Below, in pieces: positions 52,191 to 60,838 of a DNA stretch of 64,000 nt (positions are counted from its first letter, which is position 1; each line of letters begins with the position of its first letter). The notes below the pieces were generated by a model. It saw only the letters and a list, made by a program, of their open reading frames with translations. It was not told the DNA's origin and searched no databases. Made by a program: the position numbers and the translations under genes. Origin of the DNA: a candidate division FCPU426 bacterium (GTDB lineage Bacteria; Oederibacteriota; JAAXVQ01; JAUVAV01); contig JAUVAV010000006.1 in NCBI GenBank assembly GCA_030591525.1, forward strand, positions 1 to 64,000. The letters run 5' to 3'.

Positions 52191-55100
52191 CTATCGTTTA
52201 AATACCAGCACTTTCCTTAATTTATGGGTATCGCCGGAGTTGTATTGTATAACATACACGCCATTAGCCACCAACTCGCCGTTGGCATTAGTGCCATCCC
52301 AAATCCATGTGCCGGTAGCCGGCAGAGGCGTTCCCGACGGGATATCAATATCCTGGCGTTGGATTAATTCGCCTTCCAGGTTGTAAATTCTGAAAATAAC
52401 GTTGCTAACCAGATGATCGCGGGTTTTGTAGGTTATAAGCAACTCATCGATCTGAGGATCAAAGCGGTTATGATTAATCAGAAAAGCGTCGTTATCCACG
52501 GATTTGGAAGCCGCATACTCGGCATAAATGCGGTTGATAAAAGGCGTTCGGGAAAGAAGGGCGGAATTGGTTATAGTCTCAAAATAAACTTTATAATGAA
52601 TATAACGGGTAAATCTCTCAATGATGAAAGGACCCAATGCTTGTTCCGGTTCCCAATCCGACCATACGCCCTTTTGCAGGGCATAACGGCATTTTATCCG
52701 GCTCGTCTCGCTATTGGGATTACCATCCCAATTCAAGGAGACTGCCAGTTGGTCTGAACCCAGGTCGATATAGCGTTCAAAATTTCCTGTCCAGGTATAA
52801 ACTAAATCCCGTAAATGAAACATATCTACAATGCTGGTCATATAGGCACTGGAAGTATGAGGATCCGGGAGATTGTATCTACCGCCCAAGAGGTACAAAA
52901 ATCCATTATTAGCCACAACGGAATGGCCGGCCACGGGATACTCCAGCGTTGTATTGGATTGAAGCCAGCAGCCGGGATTAGGCGCAACGGGGATAAAACC
53001 TGTAACCGGATCAGGAATACAATAATAAACACTACTTTGAAGAACTCCGGCAGCGTCCACGCCGCCAATAGCGTAGAAATATCCTGCAGAAAAAACCACA
53101 TCATGTTCGGCTAGGGCTAGGGGCAAGGGAGTAGTAGGCACCCAGGGTCCCAGCGTGGCATCCGAATTTGTCTGAGCTAAATAAATATTATTCCGGGGAA
53201 CTCCGGCAGCGCTACGCCCACCGAAAATATATACCCGGTTGTTTGCTACACAGGCCGCATGATCATACAGCGCTCCCCCTAGCAGGGTCGAAGTCTCTTT
53301 CCAGCCTCCGGGGCCGCCGAATTCATTGATCGATCCTCCGGCATTGAGCCGGCAGTACCAGACCCTGTCCTGAAAATCCAGGACGCTGGTGGTAATATTT
53401 GTATTTGCCCGTGATATCCCGCCGATCACATATAGATTGGCATTATGCGAAACCACCCGGAAGCGGATAAGGGGCTGGTAAATTTCCACCGGAGGGGCCT
53501 GGAGCAGACCCCAGGCATCAGGAATCGGTACAGGGGCTGTTTCCTCGAAATCTCCTGCTCCTCCACTGTAACCTCCGCCGGCTCCGGTCTCGTAGAAAAC
53601 CACGGTTTTGGCCGGCTGATAAAGAGCCTCCAGGGAATTGGCTTTCCCATCCAGCGTTGGATCCCAATCCTTATAGGCCACGATTGATAGCGCAGCCGCA
53701 TCATTAGTCCAAACCTTGGCATTAAGCGTATTAGCGCCGCCGATCACATAAATAAGGTTATCCCCCAGCGTAGAGGCATGCAAAATAGAACTAAGGGGTA
53801 TGCTTCCTCCGCTTTCCGGCGCAGCCCAGTTCTTAAGCAGACCGCTGGAATCGATCTCGGAATTATAAACCGTCTGGTAAGAACCCGGGGGAGTGCCCGG
53901 CACCCCTACGCCATCGGGATAGGCATTAACATTCGGTCCCCCGCCGATAACAAATATGGTAGGCGCACTGCCAGAGGAATCTGCGTCTTCCCCGGGCAAG
54001 GCGGTACGCAGCACTGCGCTATGACCAGTCCAGGTATCATATTTATGACCGCCTCCAGCCGATAGAAAAAGCGTGGTAGCCGGAGCCCATCTTGCTATGG
54101 TGGCATTGCCGCTTACCAGGGTCGCAGAGTAAACCTGTTTCTGAACACTGACATTATTTAAACCGCCGATAACGAATAAATGCCCATTAAAGGCCAAAAG
54201 ATTGTGATTATAAATCGCGGCCGGCAAATCCGTGGCGCGGGTCCAGGTATCCCGCTGTCCGGGCACAGGAATCAGCCCGGTCCCTTGATCGATTCTGGCA
54301 TAATAAACCCGGTCTTTGGCCGTGCCCGAGTCTATCCCTCCACAGATCCATATCTTGCCGCCGGATACCGCGGCCGACGCCCCGTAAAATGTTTCCGGAA
54401 GAGATGCTGCCGGAATCCAGGAAGTAATATCTCCGGTATTGACATCAATATTCCCGATATAAACCGCGGACACAGCACCCTGTTCCTCACCGGTGGTTGA
54501 TCCTCCCAGAAGGTAAATCCGGCCGTTGGAGATAACGGCATTATGTCCGGAAAGCCCGACCGGCAAAGGAGCACTGCTTTGAGTCCACCCTGTAATATTA
54601 CCATCCGGCTGGACCGCGGCGAAATAAACACTGTTTTGAGGGACATTGGACGCATTCTTACCACCGACAACGTAAATCCGCCCTTCATATTTTACAACCG
54701 ATGGCCTGAAAAGCGCTTCGGGCAGGGAGGCTACTGCGGTCCAGGTATTACTCTGGTAATAAGCTTTGATAGAACCATCATGTCCGATGATTTTAGCCCA
54801 ATAAACCGCGTCCAAGGGCCGGTTGCCGGTACTGCGGCCGCCAATAATATATATCCGGCCATTTACTACTACGGAACCGTGTCCATAAGTAGGCCGCGGC
54901 AAGTTTGCTCCCTTATCCGTGCTCTTTATTTCTTCCCACTCGGTAATAGAACCATCCTCCAATACAGTCCCATAAAATATTTTATCTAATGCCGTGTAGA
55001 GCACCTCCCCCGAAGAATACCTTTCGGCACTGCCAAATCCGCCGGTAATATATATTTTCCCATTGCAAATAGCGGCCCCGGTTAAATAAAGCGCGGCGTC

Positions 55101-55367
55101 CGAAGGAGACTCGGAGGTGGACCAATGGCCTAGTAAAGCATAGGGCGCCAACTGGAGGTTCCCATCCAGGTTCTGCCCGATAATAACATTGTCTTCAGTG
55201 CCGGCATAAAAATCAGTAGTTAAATTATCCAGAAACTGCTTGGCGTATATGCCGGCCGGAAGCATAAGTATTCCTGCAGCCAAGACTAAAATTCGTGCCT
55301 TGGCGTATAATCCCGAGACAGAGATCAAATATCTGCTCCGCTTTAAAACCGGTTTATTCTGTTTCAT
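52191..55367 (-). CDS. Large exported Kelch-repeat protein with FlgD-like C-terminal domain
   Basis: 1058 residues. A signal-anchor/signal peptide lies near 25-43 (ILVLAAGILMLPAGIYA). Many Kelch-type repeats follow, each with a form of NGRIYIIGGRSTGN, YVIGGANTLN or YLLGGSTTG separated by about 50 residues, predicting two or more beta-propellers. Near 870-930 there is a carbohydrate- or laminin-like beta domain (YIDLGSDQLAVSLNWDG). The C-terminus (NVIFRIYNLEGELIQ, WIWDGTNANGELVANG) is FlgD-like, ending RKVLVFKR. A surface or secreted adhesion or recognition protein is likely. It starts a block of surface genes and shares the ending style of the Thr/Pro protein. Confidence 0.85.
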   Translation of the reverse strand: MKQNKPVLKRSRYLISVSGLYAKARILVLAAGILMLPAGIYAKQFLDNLTTDFYAGTEDNVIIGQNLDGNLQLAPYALLGHWSTSESPSDAALYLTGAAICNGKIYITGGFGSAERYSSGEVLYTALDKIFYGTVLEDGSITEWEEIKSTDKGANLPRPTYGHGSVVVNGRIYIIGGRSTGNRPLDAVYWAKIIGHDGSIKAYYQSNTWTAVASLPEALFRPSVVKYEGRIYVVGGKNASNVPQNSVYFAAVQPDGNITGWTQSSAPLPVGLSGHNAVISNGRIYLLGGSTTGEEQGAVSAVYIGNIDVNTGDITSWIPAASLPETFYGASAAVSGGKIWICGGIDSGTAKDRVYYARIDQGTGLIPVPGQRDTWTRATDLPAAIYNHNLLAFNGHLFVIGGLNNVSVQKQVYSATLVSGNATIARWAPATTLFLSAGGGHKYDTWTGHSAVLRTALPGEDADSSGSAPTIFVIGGGPNVNAYPDGVGVPGTPPGSYQTVYNSEIDSSGLLKNWAAPESGGSIPLSSILHASTLGDNLIYVIGGANTLNAKVWTNDAAALSIVAYKDWDPTLDGKANSLEALYQPAKTVVFYETGAGGGYSGGAGDFEETAPVPIPDAWGLLQAPPVEIYQPLIRFRVVSHNANLYVIGGISRANTNITTSVLDFQDRVWYCRLNAGGSINEFGGPGGWKETSTLLGGALYDHAACVANNRVYIFGGRSAAGVPRNNIYLAQTNSDATLGPWVPTTPLPLALAEHDVVFSAGYFYAIGGVDAAGVLQSSVYYCIPDPVTGFIPVAPNPGCWLQSNTTLEYPVAGHSVVANNGFLYLLGGRYNLPDPHTSSAYMTSIVDMFHLRDLVYTWTGNFERYIDLGSDQLAVSLNWDGNPNSETSRIKCRYALQKGVWSDWEPEQALGPFIIERFTRYIHYKVYFETITNSALLSRTPFINRIYAEYAASKSVDNDAFLINHNRFDPQIDELLITYKTRDHLVSNVIFRIYNLEGELIQRQDIDIPSGTPLPATGTWIWDGTNANGELVANGVYVIQYNSGDTHKLRKVLVFKR

Positions 55368-55404
55368 AAAAAATTTGCCCTCCTGCCGGCAGGATTCAGA
55401 AACC

Positions 55405-55683
55405 TCAACGAATTTCGCGTTTAGGCGCCTGGATTATTTGCATTATTTTTTTTTGCTGTTCATCAAGATCAAATAATAAGCGAATCACCTCGGAAAAAAG
55501 ATAAAGAATAAGAAAATAGAATCCACCCATTAACAATATCCCCAGACTGGCCAGTTTTCCCGATCCGGGAGTTTTTCCGAAAAGAATGATCAAGGCTCCA
55601 ATAATTCCAAGACCAACTGAAAGGTAGGATAGAATCTTCATAATATCTATGGATATTCTCAAAAAAGGATATCTGTCTTTCAT
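55405..55683 (-). CDS. Small membrane protein, uncharacterised
   Basis: 92 residues with two transmembrane helices, about 18-36 (LSYLSVGLGIIGALIILFG) and 44-64 (LGILLMGGFYFLILYLF), and a charged C-terminal tail (EQQKKIMQIIQAPKREIR). AAGGAGG precedes the ATG. It is the first gene after a promoter at 55970 and is 37 bases ahead of the Kelch gene, so the two probably share a transcript. No family recognised. Confidence 0.7.
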   Translation of the reverse strand: MKDRYPFLRISIDIMKILSYLSVGLGIIGALIILFGKTPGSGKLASLGILLMGGFYFLILYLFSEVIRLLFDLDEQQKKIMQIIQAPKREIR

Positions 55684-55813
55684 GAAATTATTCCTCCTTA
55701 AATTGAACTAAATAATTCTGTTGTGTCAGCGTGTTTTCTTAATATGTTAACCGCTTCATCCCCGGCTTTCCCTGATAAAGACATCAGGACAGGCAAGGCG
55801 GGGATGAAGCGGG

Positions 55814-55934
55814 TCTGAGCAATTGAACAATAGAAAATAGACCGCAATTGAGTTTTTTTATTGCTCTATTGTTCAATTTTCAATCGCTCTGGAGTTTGAG
55901 CATTTAGTCGTAGGCTAATTGCTCAAACTCCTAG
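55814..55934. repeat. Family B nested inverted repeat, copy B3
   Basis: Inner pair TTGAACAATAGA/TCTATTGTTCAA around TAGACCGCAATTGAG, and stem GGAGTTTGAGCATTTAGTC/GCTAATTGCTCAAACTCC ending CTAG. It lies between the 55970 promoter and the 92-residue gene, so it would be in the 5' leader RNA. Confidence 0.85.
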
Positions 55935-55969
55935 ATACTAACTAAGAATTTGTAAAAATATTTCACTTA

Positions 55970-55998
55970 AATATAACACTATAAATACACTTAGTCAA
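55970..55998 (-). promoter_or_regulatory. Sigma-70-like promoter of the surface operon
   Basis: On the minus strand: TTGACT (55998-55993), 17-base spacer, TATATT (55975-55970). It is the only good match in the 360-base gap 55684-56043 and would give a leader of about 280 bases that includes repeat B3. Confidence 0.65.
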
Positions 55999-56043
55999 GT
56001 TCCCCCAAATAATTATATTTTTTACAAAGTCTTTTGATTCATA

Positions 56044-56691
56044 TTACGACTTTAGCAGACGGGCCATGCTAAATATTAAAATACCCATTGCGCAAAAAAA
56101 TAATATTAAACGTATAAAAAAATAAAAACAGGTATTTCTGGACCAGGGTATATTCAATAGGAGGGGCAAACTAACCAAGGTATTCCCCAAAAAAAAACTA
56201 GTAAAAAATAGCATTCCCAAGTTAATGCTATTTAGTATCAACACCAAAGCCATACCGATTAAAACCGTAGTAATCATAGTCCCGGATGAAACTATCCCTC
56301 TAAAAAAGAAAGGTATAGATAGATGTGAGGCATCACTAATTCTGGCCAAGATAAGTTCCGGTGACCGGCCCGTAGCAAGAAACAGAAAGATAAAAACGCA
56401 CAGCAAGGCGCAGAAAGAAAAAACCAGGCGTTCGGTTAAAAGATCGGGAATAATTGATCCCACCCACCCCAAAAAACCGCCCAAAATTAAAAAACCCATC
56501 CAGCGGCCAAAAAGGTATCCGGCTATGCTGCCGAAAGTCGGACGCATTATGAACTCGCCGTTCAGATTGGGAAAGGGTAAACGAATGGGAGCGGGACGCA
56601 AGCCCAGGTAAACTACGCTCGCCGTTCCCAAGAAAAAACCGGCCCACGCTAAAACCAAGTAATAATTTCGGAATATCAGGGTGGCAGGCAT
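56044..56691 (-). CDS. Integral membrane protein, distantly DsbD/UreH-like
   Basis: 215 residues with about six transmembrane helices. The motif GYLFGRWMGFLILGGFLGWVG resembles LLGRFIAYLMVGFLLGVV in the TauE-like protein at 575, with similar placement, suggesting a diverged member of the same family. The paired cysteines of the first helix are absent, as is the PCP motif. It overlaps the wHTH gene by one base (TAATG), indicating coupled translation. A transporter or redox partner role is only a guess. Confidence 0.6.
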   Translation of the reverse strand: MPATLIFRNYYLVLAWAGFFLGTASVVYLGLRPAPIRLPFPNLNGEFIMRPTFGSIAGYLFGRWMGFLILGGFLGWVGSIIPDLLTERLVFSFCALLCVFIFLFLATGRSPELILARISDASHLSIPFFFRGIVSSGTMITTVLIGMALVLILNSINLGMLFFTSFFLGNTLVSLPLLLNIPWSRNTCFYFFIRLILFFCAMGILIFSMARLLKS

Positions 56692-57089
56692 TAATCGCTG
56701 TCAGTTAGGGGGATTCCGTCTTTTAGCATTTTATAGATGACACGAAGACGTCCTTGGCGTGTTTGGCAAAGAGCTATAAAATCATCTATTATCTTTTTCA
56801 TTTTTTTTTCTTGGGGATCGGCATCGGATAAATTAAAACTAAAAAAAGTAGTTCCGCCCTGTTTTTGCTGTTTAATTAATCCGCCTTCACTTAATTCCCG
56901 GATATCCGGCTTCAGTTGTTTAAGCGGACGGTTGAAAATTTTCGACAGCTCATTCAGTGTTAAGTTGGTCTGAGGATTAGCATGAAAGAACCGTATTATT
57001 TCCCATTTAACAAAAGAATTAATATGCTTTTGGAGAAATCCTTCAATCTCTTCATCAAATTTCATTAAATCATTCATTAAATTAGTCAT
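56691..57089 (-). CDS. Winged-helix transcriptional regulator
   Basis: 132 residues from the ATG at 57089, with AAAGG seven bases upstream. A longer start at 57137 would fall on the -10 element. Residues about 25-90 form a winged helix: WEIIRFFHANPQTNLTLNELSKIF, PLKQLKPDIRELSEGGLI, then the wing GGTTFFSFNL. The C-terminal part is helical (DDFIALCQTRQGRLRVIYKML). ArsR/MarR-like in form without a clear metal site. It likely controls its own promoter and the coupled membrane gene. Confidence 0.75.
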   Translation of the reverse strand: MTNLMNDLMKFDEEIEGFLQKHINSFVKWEIIRFFHANPQTNLTLNELSKIFNRPLKQLKPDIRELSEGGLIKQQKQGGTTFFSFNLSDADPQEKKMKKIIDDFIALCQTRQGRLRVIYKMLKDGIPLTDSD

Positions 57090-57136
57090 AATCCAACCTT
57101 TATTGGTCTCCGGTTTGCACTTGCAGATAGGCAGCA

Positions 57137-57164
57137 TTATTATCCGTCTTCCTTAGAATGTCAA
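57137..57164 (-). promoter_or_regulatory. Sigma-70-like promoter of the wHTH gene
   Basis: On the minus strand: TTGACA (57164-57159), 16-base spacer, TAATAA (57142-57137). It supports the downstream start at 57089. Confidence 0.6.
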
Positions 57165-57237
57165 GTATTCAAATGGAGCGGCCGGCCGCTCCCATTATTC
57201 CGCTTGCCAATCCAGACATAATATTTTACATTTACAG

Positions 57238-57409
57238 TCTAGGAGTTTGTCGGACTTAAGTACAAAATCGGATTTTGAGCACTCTTCCCCCTTTGAAAAA
57301 GGGGGATTGAGGGGGATTTTGCATATGAAAGCGGGCGTTTTATTGATTAAATCCCCCCTGCCCCCTTTACAAAAGGGGGAGAATGACTAAAGTCCGACAG
57401 ACTCCTAGG
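57238..57409. repeat. Nested inverted repeat: family B-like arms around a family D core
   Basis: Outer arms AGGAGTTTGTCGGACTT (57241-57257) and AAGTCCGACAGACTCCT (57390-57406) are near-complementary. Inside them lie CCCCCTTTGAAAAAGGGGG and CCCCCTTTACAAAAGGGGG, hairpins of family D type. Two repeat families are combined in one element. Confidence 0.8.
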
Positions 57410-57560
57410 AGCCTGAGCATTTAGTCTGATTTTTTTAATTTCTGAGCAATTGAACAATAGAAAATAGACCGCAATTGAGTTTTTTTATTGCTCTATTGTT
57501 CAATTTTCAATTGCTCTGGAGTTTGAGCAATTAGTCTATGACTAATTGCTCAAACTCCTA
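57402..57560. repeat. Family B nested inverted repeat, copy B4
   Basis: Starts CTCCTAGGAGCCTGAGCATTT and ends AATTGCTCAAACTCCTA; contains TTGAACAATAGA/TCTATTGTTCAA around TAGACCGCAATTGAG. It is almost identical to B3 in its inner part. Confidence 0.85.
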
Positions 57561-57630
57561 CCCTCCCCGCGCCGGAGAAGCAGCAACGGGGAATTCATCT
57601 TGCATTATCCGCTGTGGACATGATTTCTCT

Positions 57631-57662
57631 TAGTAGGGAACGGTCGCAACCGTTCCCTACTA
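57631..57662. repeat. Family A-like palindrome (TAGTAGGGAACGG...CCGTTCCCTACTA)
   Basis: TAGTAGGGAACGG paired with CCGTTCCCTACTA around TCGCAA. It ends in TATAATG just ahead of the histidine kinase gene, 19 bases from its ATG. Confidence 0.8.
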
Positions 57663-57680
57663 TAATGTGGAGATTTTGCT

Positions 57681-59018
57681 ATGCGTTATCAATTGGCTAA
57701 ATTCAACCAAGCTATTGGAGAGATAAATGCCTCCCTTCACAGCCGAACGGTATTAACGTGTCTGCTGAAATGGACCGGAAAGTTGTTCCACACGGATTCC
57801 AGTTACGTCTTCCTGCCGGCATCCCATTCTTCCCTGTTTAAAGTTCTAGCCTTAGGAAGCCCCCCACAGCAATCGTTTAAATCATTTCGGATTTCCAGAA
57901 ATCAGTGTATCGCGGGATGGGTTTTCAATACCGGAAAATCCAAATTAACCAGAGAGAGTCTCCCTATCCCGGACAGCTTGAAAAAACACGAATCTTTTCC
58001 CGGACCGCACAGCGGAAATCCCAGCACCCCGCCGCCGGTTTCCTTAACCGCCGGAAACACTCTAACCGTCCCCCTTAAAAATAAATCCAAAATCATCGGC
58101 GTACTGCAGGCTGCGAACCAGCCGCCCTCCCGGGCCTTTAATCACCGGGATCTGAACCAACTTAATATTCTGGCCGCCCATGCCGCGACCGCCTTGGAAA
58201 ACGCCCAAAAACTCGAGACGCAACACAGTTCCAATCTTCAGCTTCAGCAGCAAATTAAAACCAGCACCTATCAACTCCGCAAGGCTAATGAAGAATTACG
58301 CCGGATTGATCTGCTAAAATCCGAAAGTCTTTCCATGGCAGCTCACGAATTAAGGCTTCCGATCACTGTTATCTCAGGATTCTCCAAACTCCTAATCCAG
58401 GAAAAACCCGGCCCCTTAAATAAAGAACAAGCGGAGTTTTGCGCCATTATTAATAAAAATACCGTTTACATTAATCAGTTGATCATGGACATGCTGGATT
58501 TAACCAAACTTGAAATTGGAAAACTTGAGATGCATTGCGAGGCGATCTCTCTCCAGGACTTGATTAAAGAAGCGGTTCTTGCAATCGAGGGTGGTACGCT
58601 TGCCGGCCAAAAGCGGATCCTCGTCGGCCTGCCCGCTCCTGATATGATGGTGCATGGTGACCGGCTCCGACTGCTGCAGGTTATCACCAATTTGTTATCC
58701 AATGCTTTTAAATATTCTCCGCCGGACAGTTCTATTTTCGTCTCGTGTGACTTTGATAAAACCCAGGCCACTATTTCAGTCGAAGATTTGGGCCCGCCCT
58801 TAACCGCAGAGCAATTAGTAAAAGTATTTGATAAATTTTACCGCATTAAAAATTCAACCACTCAAAAAATTCCAGGAAGCGGATTAGGCCTGGCCGTCTG
58901 TCAAAGCATTATTAACAGCCATAACGGCAAAATTTGGGCCGAGCATGGTCCGCGCGGCGGAAACGTATTCCGGTTCCGCCTGCTCCGGGACTCCGGTCCC
59001 GCGATTCCCCCGCTCTAG
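57681..59018 (+). CDS. GAF-domain sensor histidine kinase
   Basis: 445 residues, no membrane helix, so cytoplasmic. GAF domain about 10-175 (CLLKWTGKLFHTDSSYVFL; ITGVLQ-like IIGVLQAANQPP). A coiled coil spans about 180-215, then the dimerisation/phosphoacceptor domain with H222 in AAHELRLP. The ATP-binding domain shows N box QVITNLLSNAFKYSPP, an EDLGPPL region (the usual DNGPG is altered), and SGLGLAVCQSII. GGAG lies eight bases before the ATG. No response regulator is adjacent. Its TAG stop is formed by the CTAGGAG edge of repeat B5. Confidence 0.9.
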   Translation: MRYQLAKFNQAIGEINASLHSRTVLTCLLKWTGKLFHTDSSYVFLPASHSSLFKVLALGSPPQQSFKSFRISRNQCIAGWVFNTGKSKLTRESLPIPDSLKKHESFPGPHSGNPSTPPPVSLTAGNTLTVPLKNKSKIIGVLQAANQPPSRAFNHRDLNQLNILAAHAATALENAQKLETQHSSNLQLQQQIKTSTYQLRKANEELRRIDLLKSESLSMAAHELRLPITVISGFSKLLIQEKPGPLNKEQAEFCAIINKNTVYINQLIMDMLDLTKLEIGKLEMHCEAISLQDLIKEAVLAIEGGTLAGQKRILVGLPAPDMMVHGDRLRLLQVITNLLSNAFKYSPPDSSIFVSCDFDKTQATISVEDLGPPLTAEQLVKVFDKFYRIKNSTTQKIPGSGLGLAVCQSIINSHNGKIWAEHGPRGGNVFRFRLLRDSGPAIPPL

Positions 59019-59150
59019 GAGCCTGAGCAATTTGTTGCTCAGGCTCCTAGAGCATTTGAGATTCGATAGTAGAAATTAGATAAAATATCTCAAATGCGGT
59101 CTACTTTCTACTATCTACTCTCAAAAATCAGACTAAACGCTCAAGCTCCT
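59015..59150. repeat. Family B nested inverted repeat, copy B5
   Basis: Begins with a perfect palindrome, CTAGGAGCCTGAGCAATTTG joined to TTGCTCAGGCTCCTAG (59015-59050). A second stem TAGTAGAAATTAGATAAAAT/CTACTTTCTACTATC matches the B1 inner stem, inverted. It ends CTCAAGCTCCT. The histidine kinase stop codon lies in its first bases. Confidence 0.85.
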
Positions 59151-59154
59151 TACC

Positions 59155-59436
59155 CTACTTAAACAGGGGCCAGGTAAAAGCAAAAAAAACCACGTAGAGA
59201 ATCGCGGCCAGGCTGCCACCCAGCCCCATTAATGAATGCCGGGTAAAAATCAGGACCAGCGCAGCGCTTACGCCCACCAGAAAAGTAATCAGCGAGTATA
59301 AACCGGCCGCGGTATAAGGAATCGGAGTAATAAAAAGCACCCAAATGTATGAAAGTAAAAAGACCCCGAAAAAAATCCCTAATCCCTGCAGAAACTGACG
59401 CCGCTCCGCTTTGACCGTACTGTGTTTTTTCTTCAT
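59155..59436 (-). CDS. Small membrane protein, three helices
   Basis: 93 residues: a basic N-terminus (KKKHSTVKAERRQF), then three hydrophobic helices near 17-35, 40-60 and 70-90. No family recognised. It lies 21 bases downstream of rarA and has AAAGGAGTG ahead of its ATG, so it is probably the last gene of that operon. Confidence 0.7.
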   Translation of the reverse strand: MKKKHSTVKAERRQFLQGLGIFFGVFLLSYIWVLFITPIPYTAAGLYSLITFLVGVSAALVLIFTRHSLMGLGGSLAAILYVVFFAFTWPLFK

Positions 59437-59457
59437 TATTCACACTCCTTTTTATAT

Positions 59458-60825
59458 TTAACCCGCGCTGCAACCGCCTTCCGGCCGTGGCTCAGGCTTT
59501 TTACGCGCCGCCCTGCGGCCTTGCAGCCGCGCTTCCAATTCGCTGCGTTTTTCACCCTCCCAGCCCAGATCCCCCGGCTGGTAAAAGCGCTGATCCCGCA
59601 ATTTATCAGGAAGATAATCATCCGGAGTCCAATGGTCTTTATAATCATGGGCGTAACGGTATCCCCGGCCGTATCCCAGAGACCGCATCAAAGACGTGGG
59701 TGCGTTGCGGATATGCAGTGGAACTTCCTGCTCCCCTTGCTGATTGATAACCTGCCGGACTTTTTGATAACCGGTTTCCAGCGCGTTGCTTTTGGGCGCG
59801 AGGGCCAGATAAACGGCTAATTCAGCCAGAGCCAGTTTCCCTTCCGGCAGTCCGATAAAATCAAAAGTTTGCTGCGCGGCCGCCGCCATGAGCAGCGCCC
59901 GCGGATCAGCCAATCCGATATCTTCGCCGGCCATACGCGCCATGCGCCGCAGAAGAAAGCGGGCGTCTTCCCCGGCCTCGAGCATTCGGCCCAACCAGTA
60001 AAGCGCGGCGTCAGGATCAGAACCGCGTATGCTCTTATGGAGCGCGGAAATGAGATTATAATGCTCTTCACCGGATTTATCATACCGCAAGGCCTTCTGC
60101 TGCACAGCCTTCTCGATCAGGGGCAAGGTAATACCACGGGTCTGTGTTTTCCGGATAAGGTTGGCGGCCATTTCCAGCCCATTAAGCGCGGTGCGCGCGT
60201 CTCCGTGAGCGCTCTCGGCCAGGTATTTAAGGCTCTGGTCATCCGCTTCCAATCCCATATCGCCCAAACCGCGTCCGGCTTCCGTTAAGGCCCGTTGAAG
60301 AATCAAGCGCAAGTGGCGCTCATCTAATGACTTAAGCACAAATACCCGGCAGCGGGAAAGCAGTGCGGAATTCACTTCAAAGGAAGGATTCTCAGTAGTG
60401 GCCCCCATCAGGATAATTATGCCGCGTTCCACAAAAGGCAGAAAGGCATCCTGCTGGGCTTTATTAAACCGGTGTATCTCATCAATAAAAAGAATCGTAC
60501 GGCGCTGATGATATTTCAAAAGATCCCGGGCCTCGGCCATCACCTCTCTAAGCTCCTTGATTCCCGCAGTAACTGCGGAAAAGGAACGAAAGGCCGCTCC
60601 CGTGTGCCCGGCAACAACCATGGCAATCGTGGTCTTGCCTGATCCCGGAGGTCCCCAAAATATCAGGGACGGCACTTGATCGTTCTCTATTGCCTGACGC
60701 AGCGCCTGGCCCGGCCCCAGGAAATGGTCCTGCCCTAATATCTCATCCAGGCTCCGGGGACGCATACGGTCGGCCAAGGGCGCGTCCCCGGGGTCCGTAT
60801 TCCAAGCATGGTCAAAAAGATCCAT
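59458..60825 (-). CDS. rarA: Replication-associated recombination protein A (RarA/MgsA)
   Basis: 455 residues from MDLFDHAW at 60825 (GGAG six bases upstream); the frame continues to 60849. Walker [10 protein letters not shown] at 58-66, [21 protein letters not shown], Walker [19 protein letters not shown], sensor 1 [12 protein letters not shown], and a C-terminal tetramerisation part (ALEAG-like [19 protein letters not shown]). RarA is an AAA+ ATPase related to clamp loaders that acts at stalled replication forks. It overlaps or abuts the DUF1015 gene. Full length. Confidence 0.92.
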   Translation of the reverse strand: MDLFDHAWNTDPGDAPLADRMRPRSLDEILGQDHFLGPGQALRQAIENDQVPSLIFWGPPGSGKTTIAMVVAGHTGAAFRSFSAVTAGIKELREVMAEARDLLKYHQRRTILFIDEIHRFNKAQQDAFLPFVERGIIILMGATTENPSFEVNSALLSRCRVFVLKSLDERHLRLILQRALTEAGRGLGDMGLEADDQSLKYLAESAHGDARTALNGLEMAANLIRKTQTRGITLPLIEKAVQQKALRYDKSGEEHYNLISALHKSIRGSDPDAALYWLGRMLEAGEDARFLLRRMARMAGEDIGLADPRALLMAAAAQQTFDFIGLPEGKLALAELAVYLALAPKSNALETGYQKVRQVINQQGEQEVPLHIRNAPTSLMRSLGYGRGYRYAHDYKDHWTPDDYLPDKLRDQRFYQPGDLGWEGEKRSELEARLQGRRAARKKPEPRPEGGCSAG

Positions 60826-60838
60826 GAGAGACTCCGCT

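Larger units (their letters stand above)
57165..57680. other. Intergenic region packed with nested repeats
   Basis: Between divergent genes. It holds an outer inverted repeat with a family D core (57238-57409), repeat B4 (57402-57560) and a family A-like palindrome (57631-57662). No gene is seen. Confidence 0.65.
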
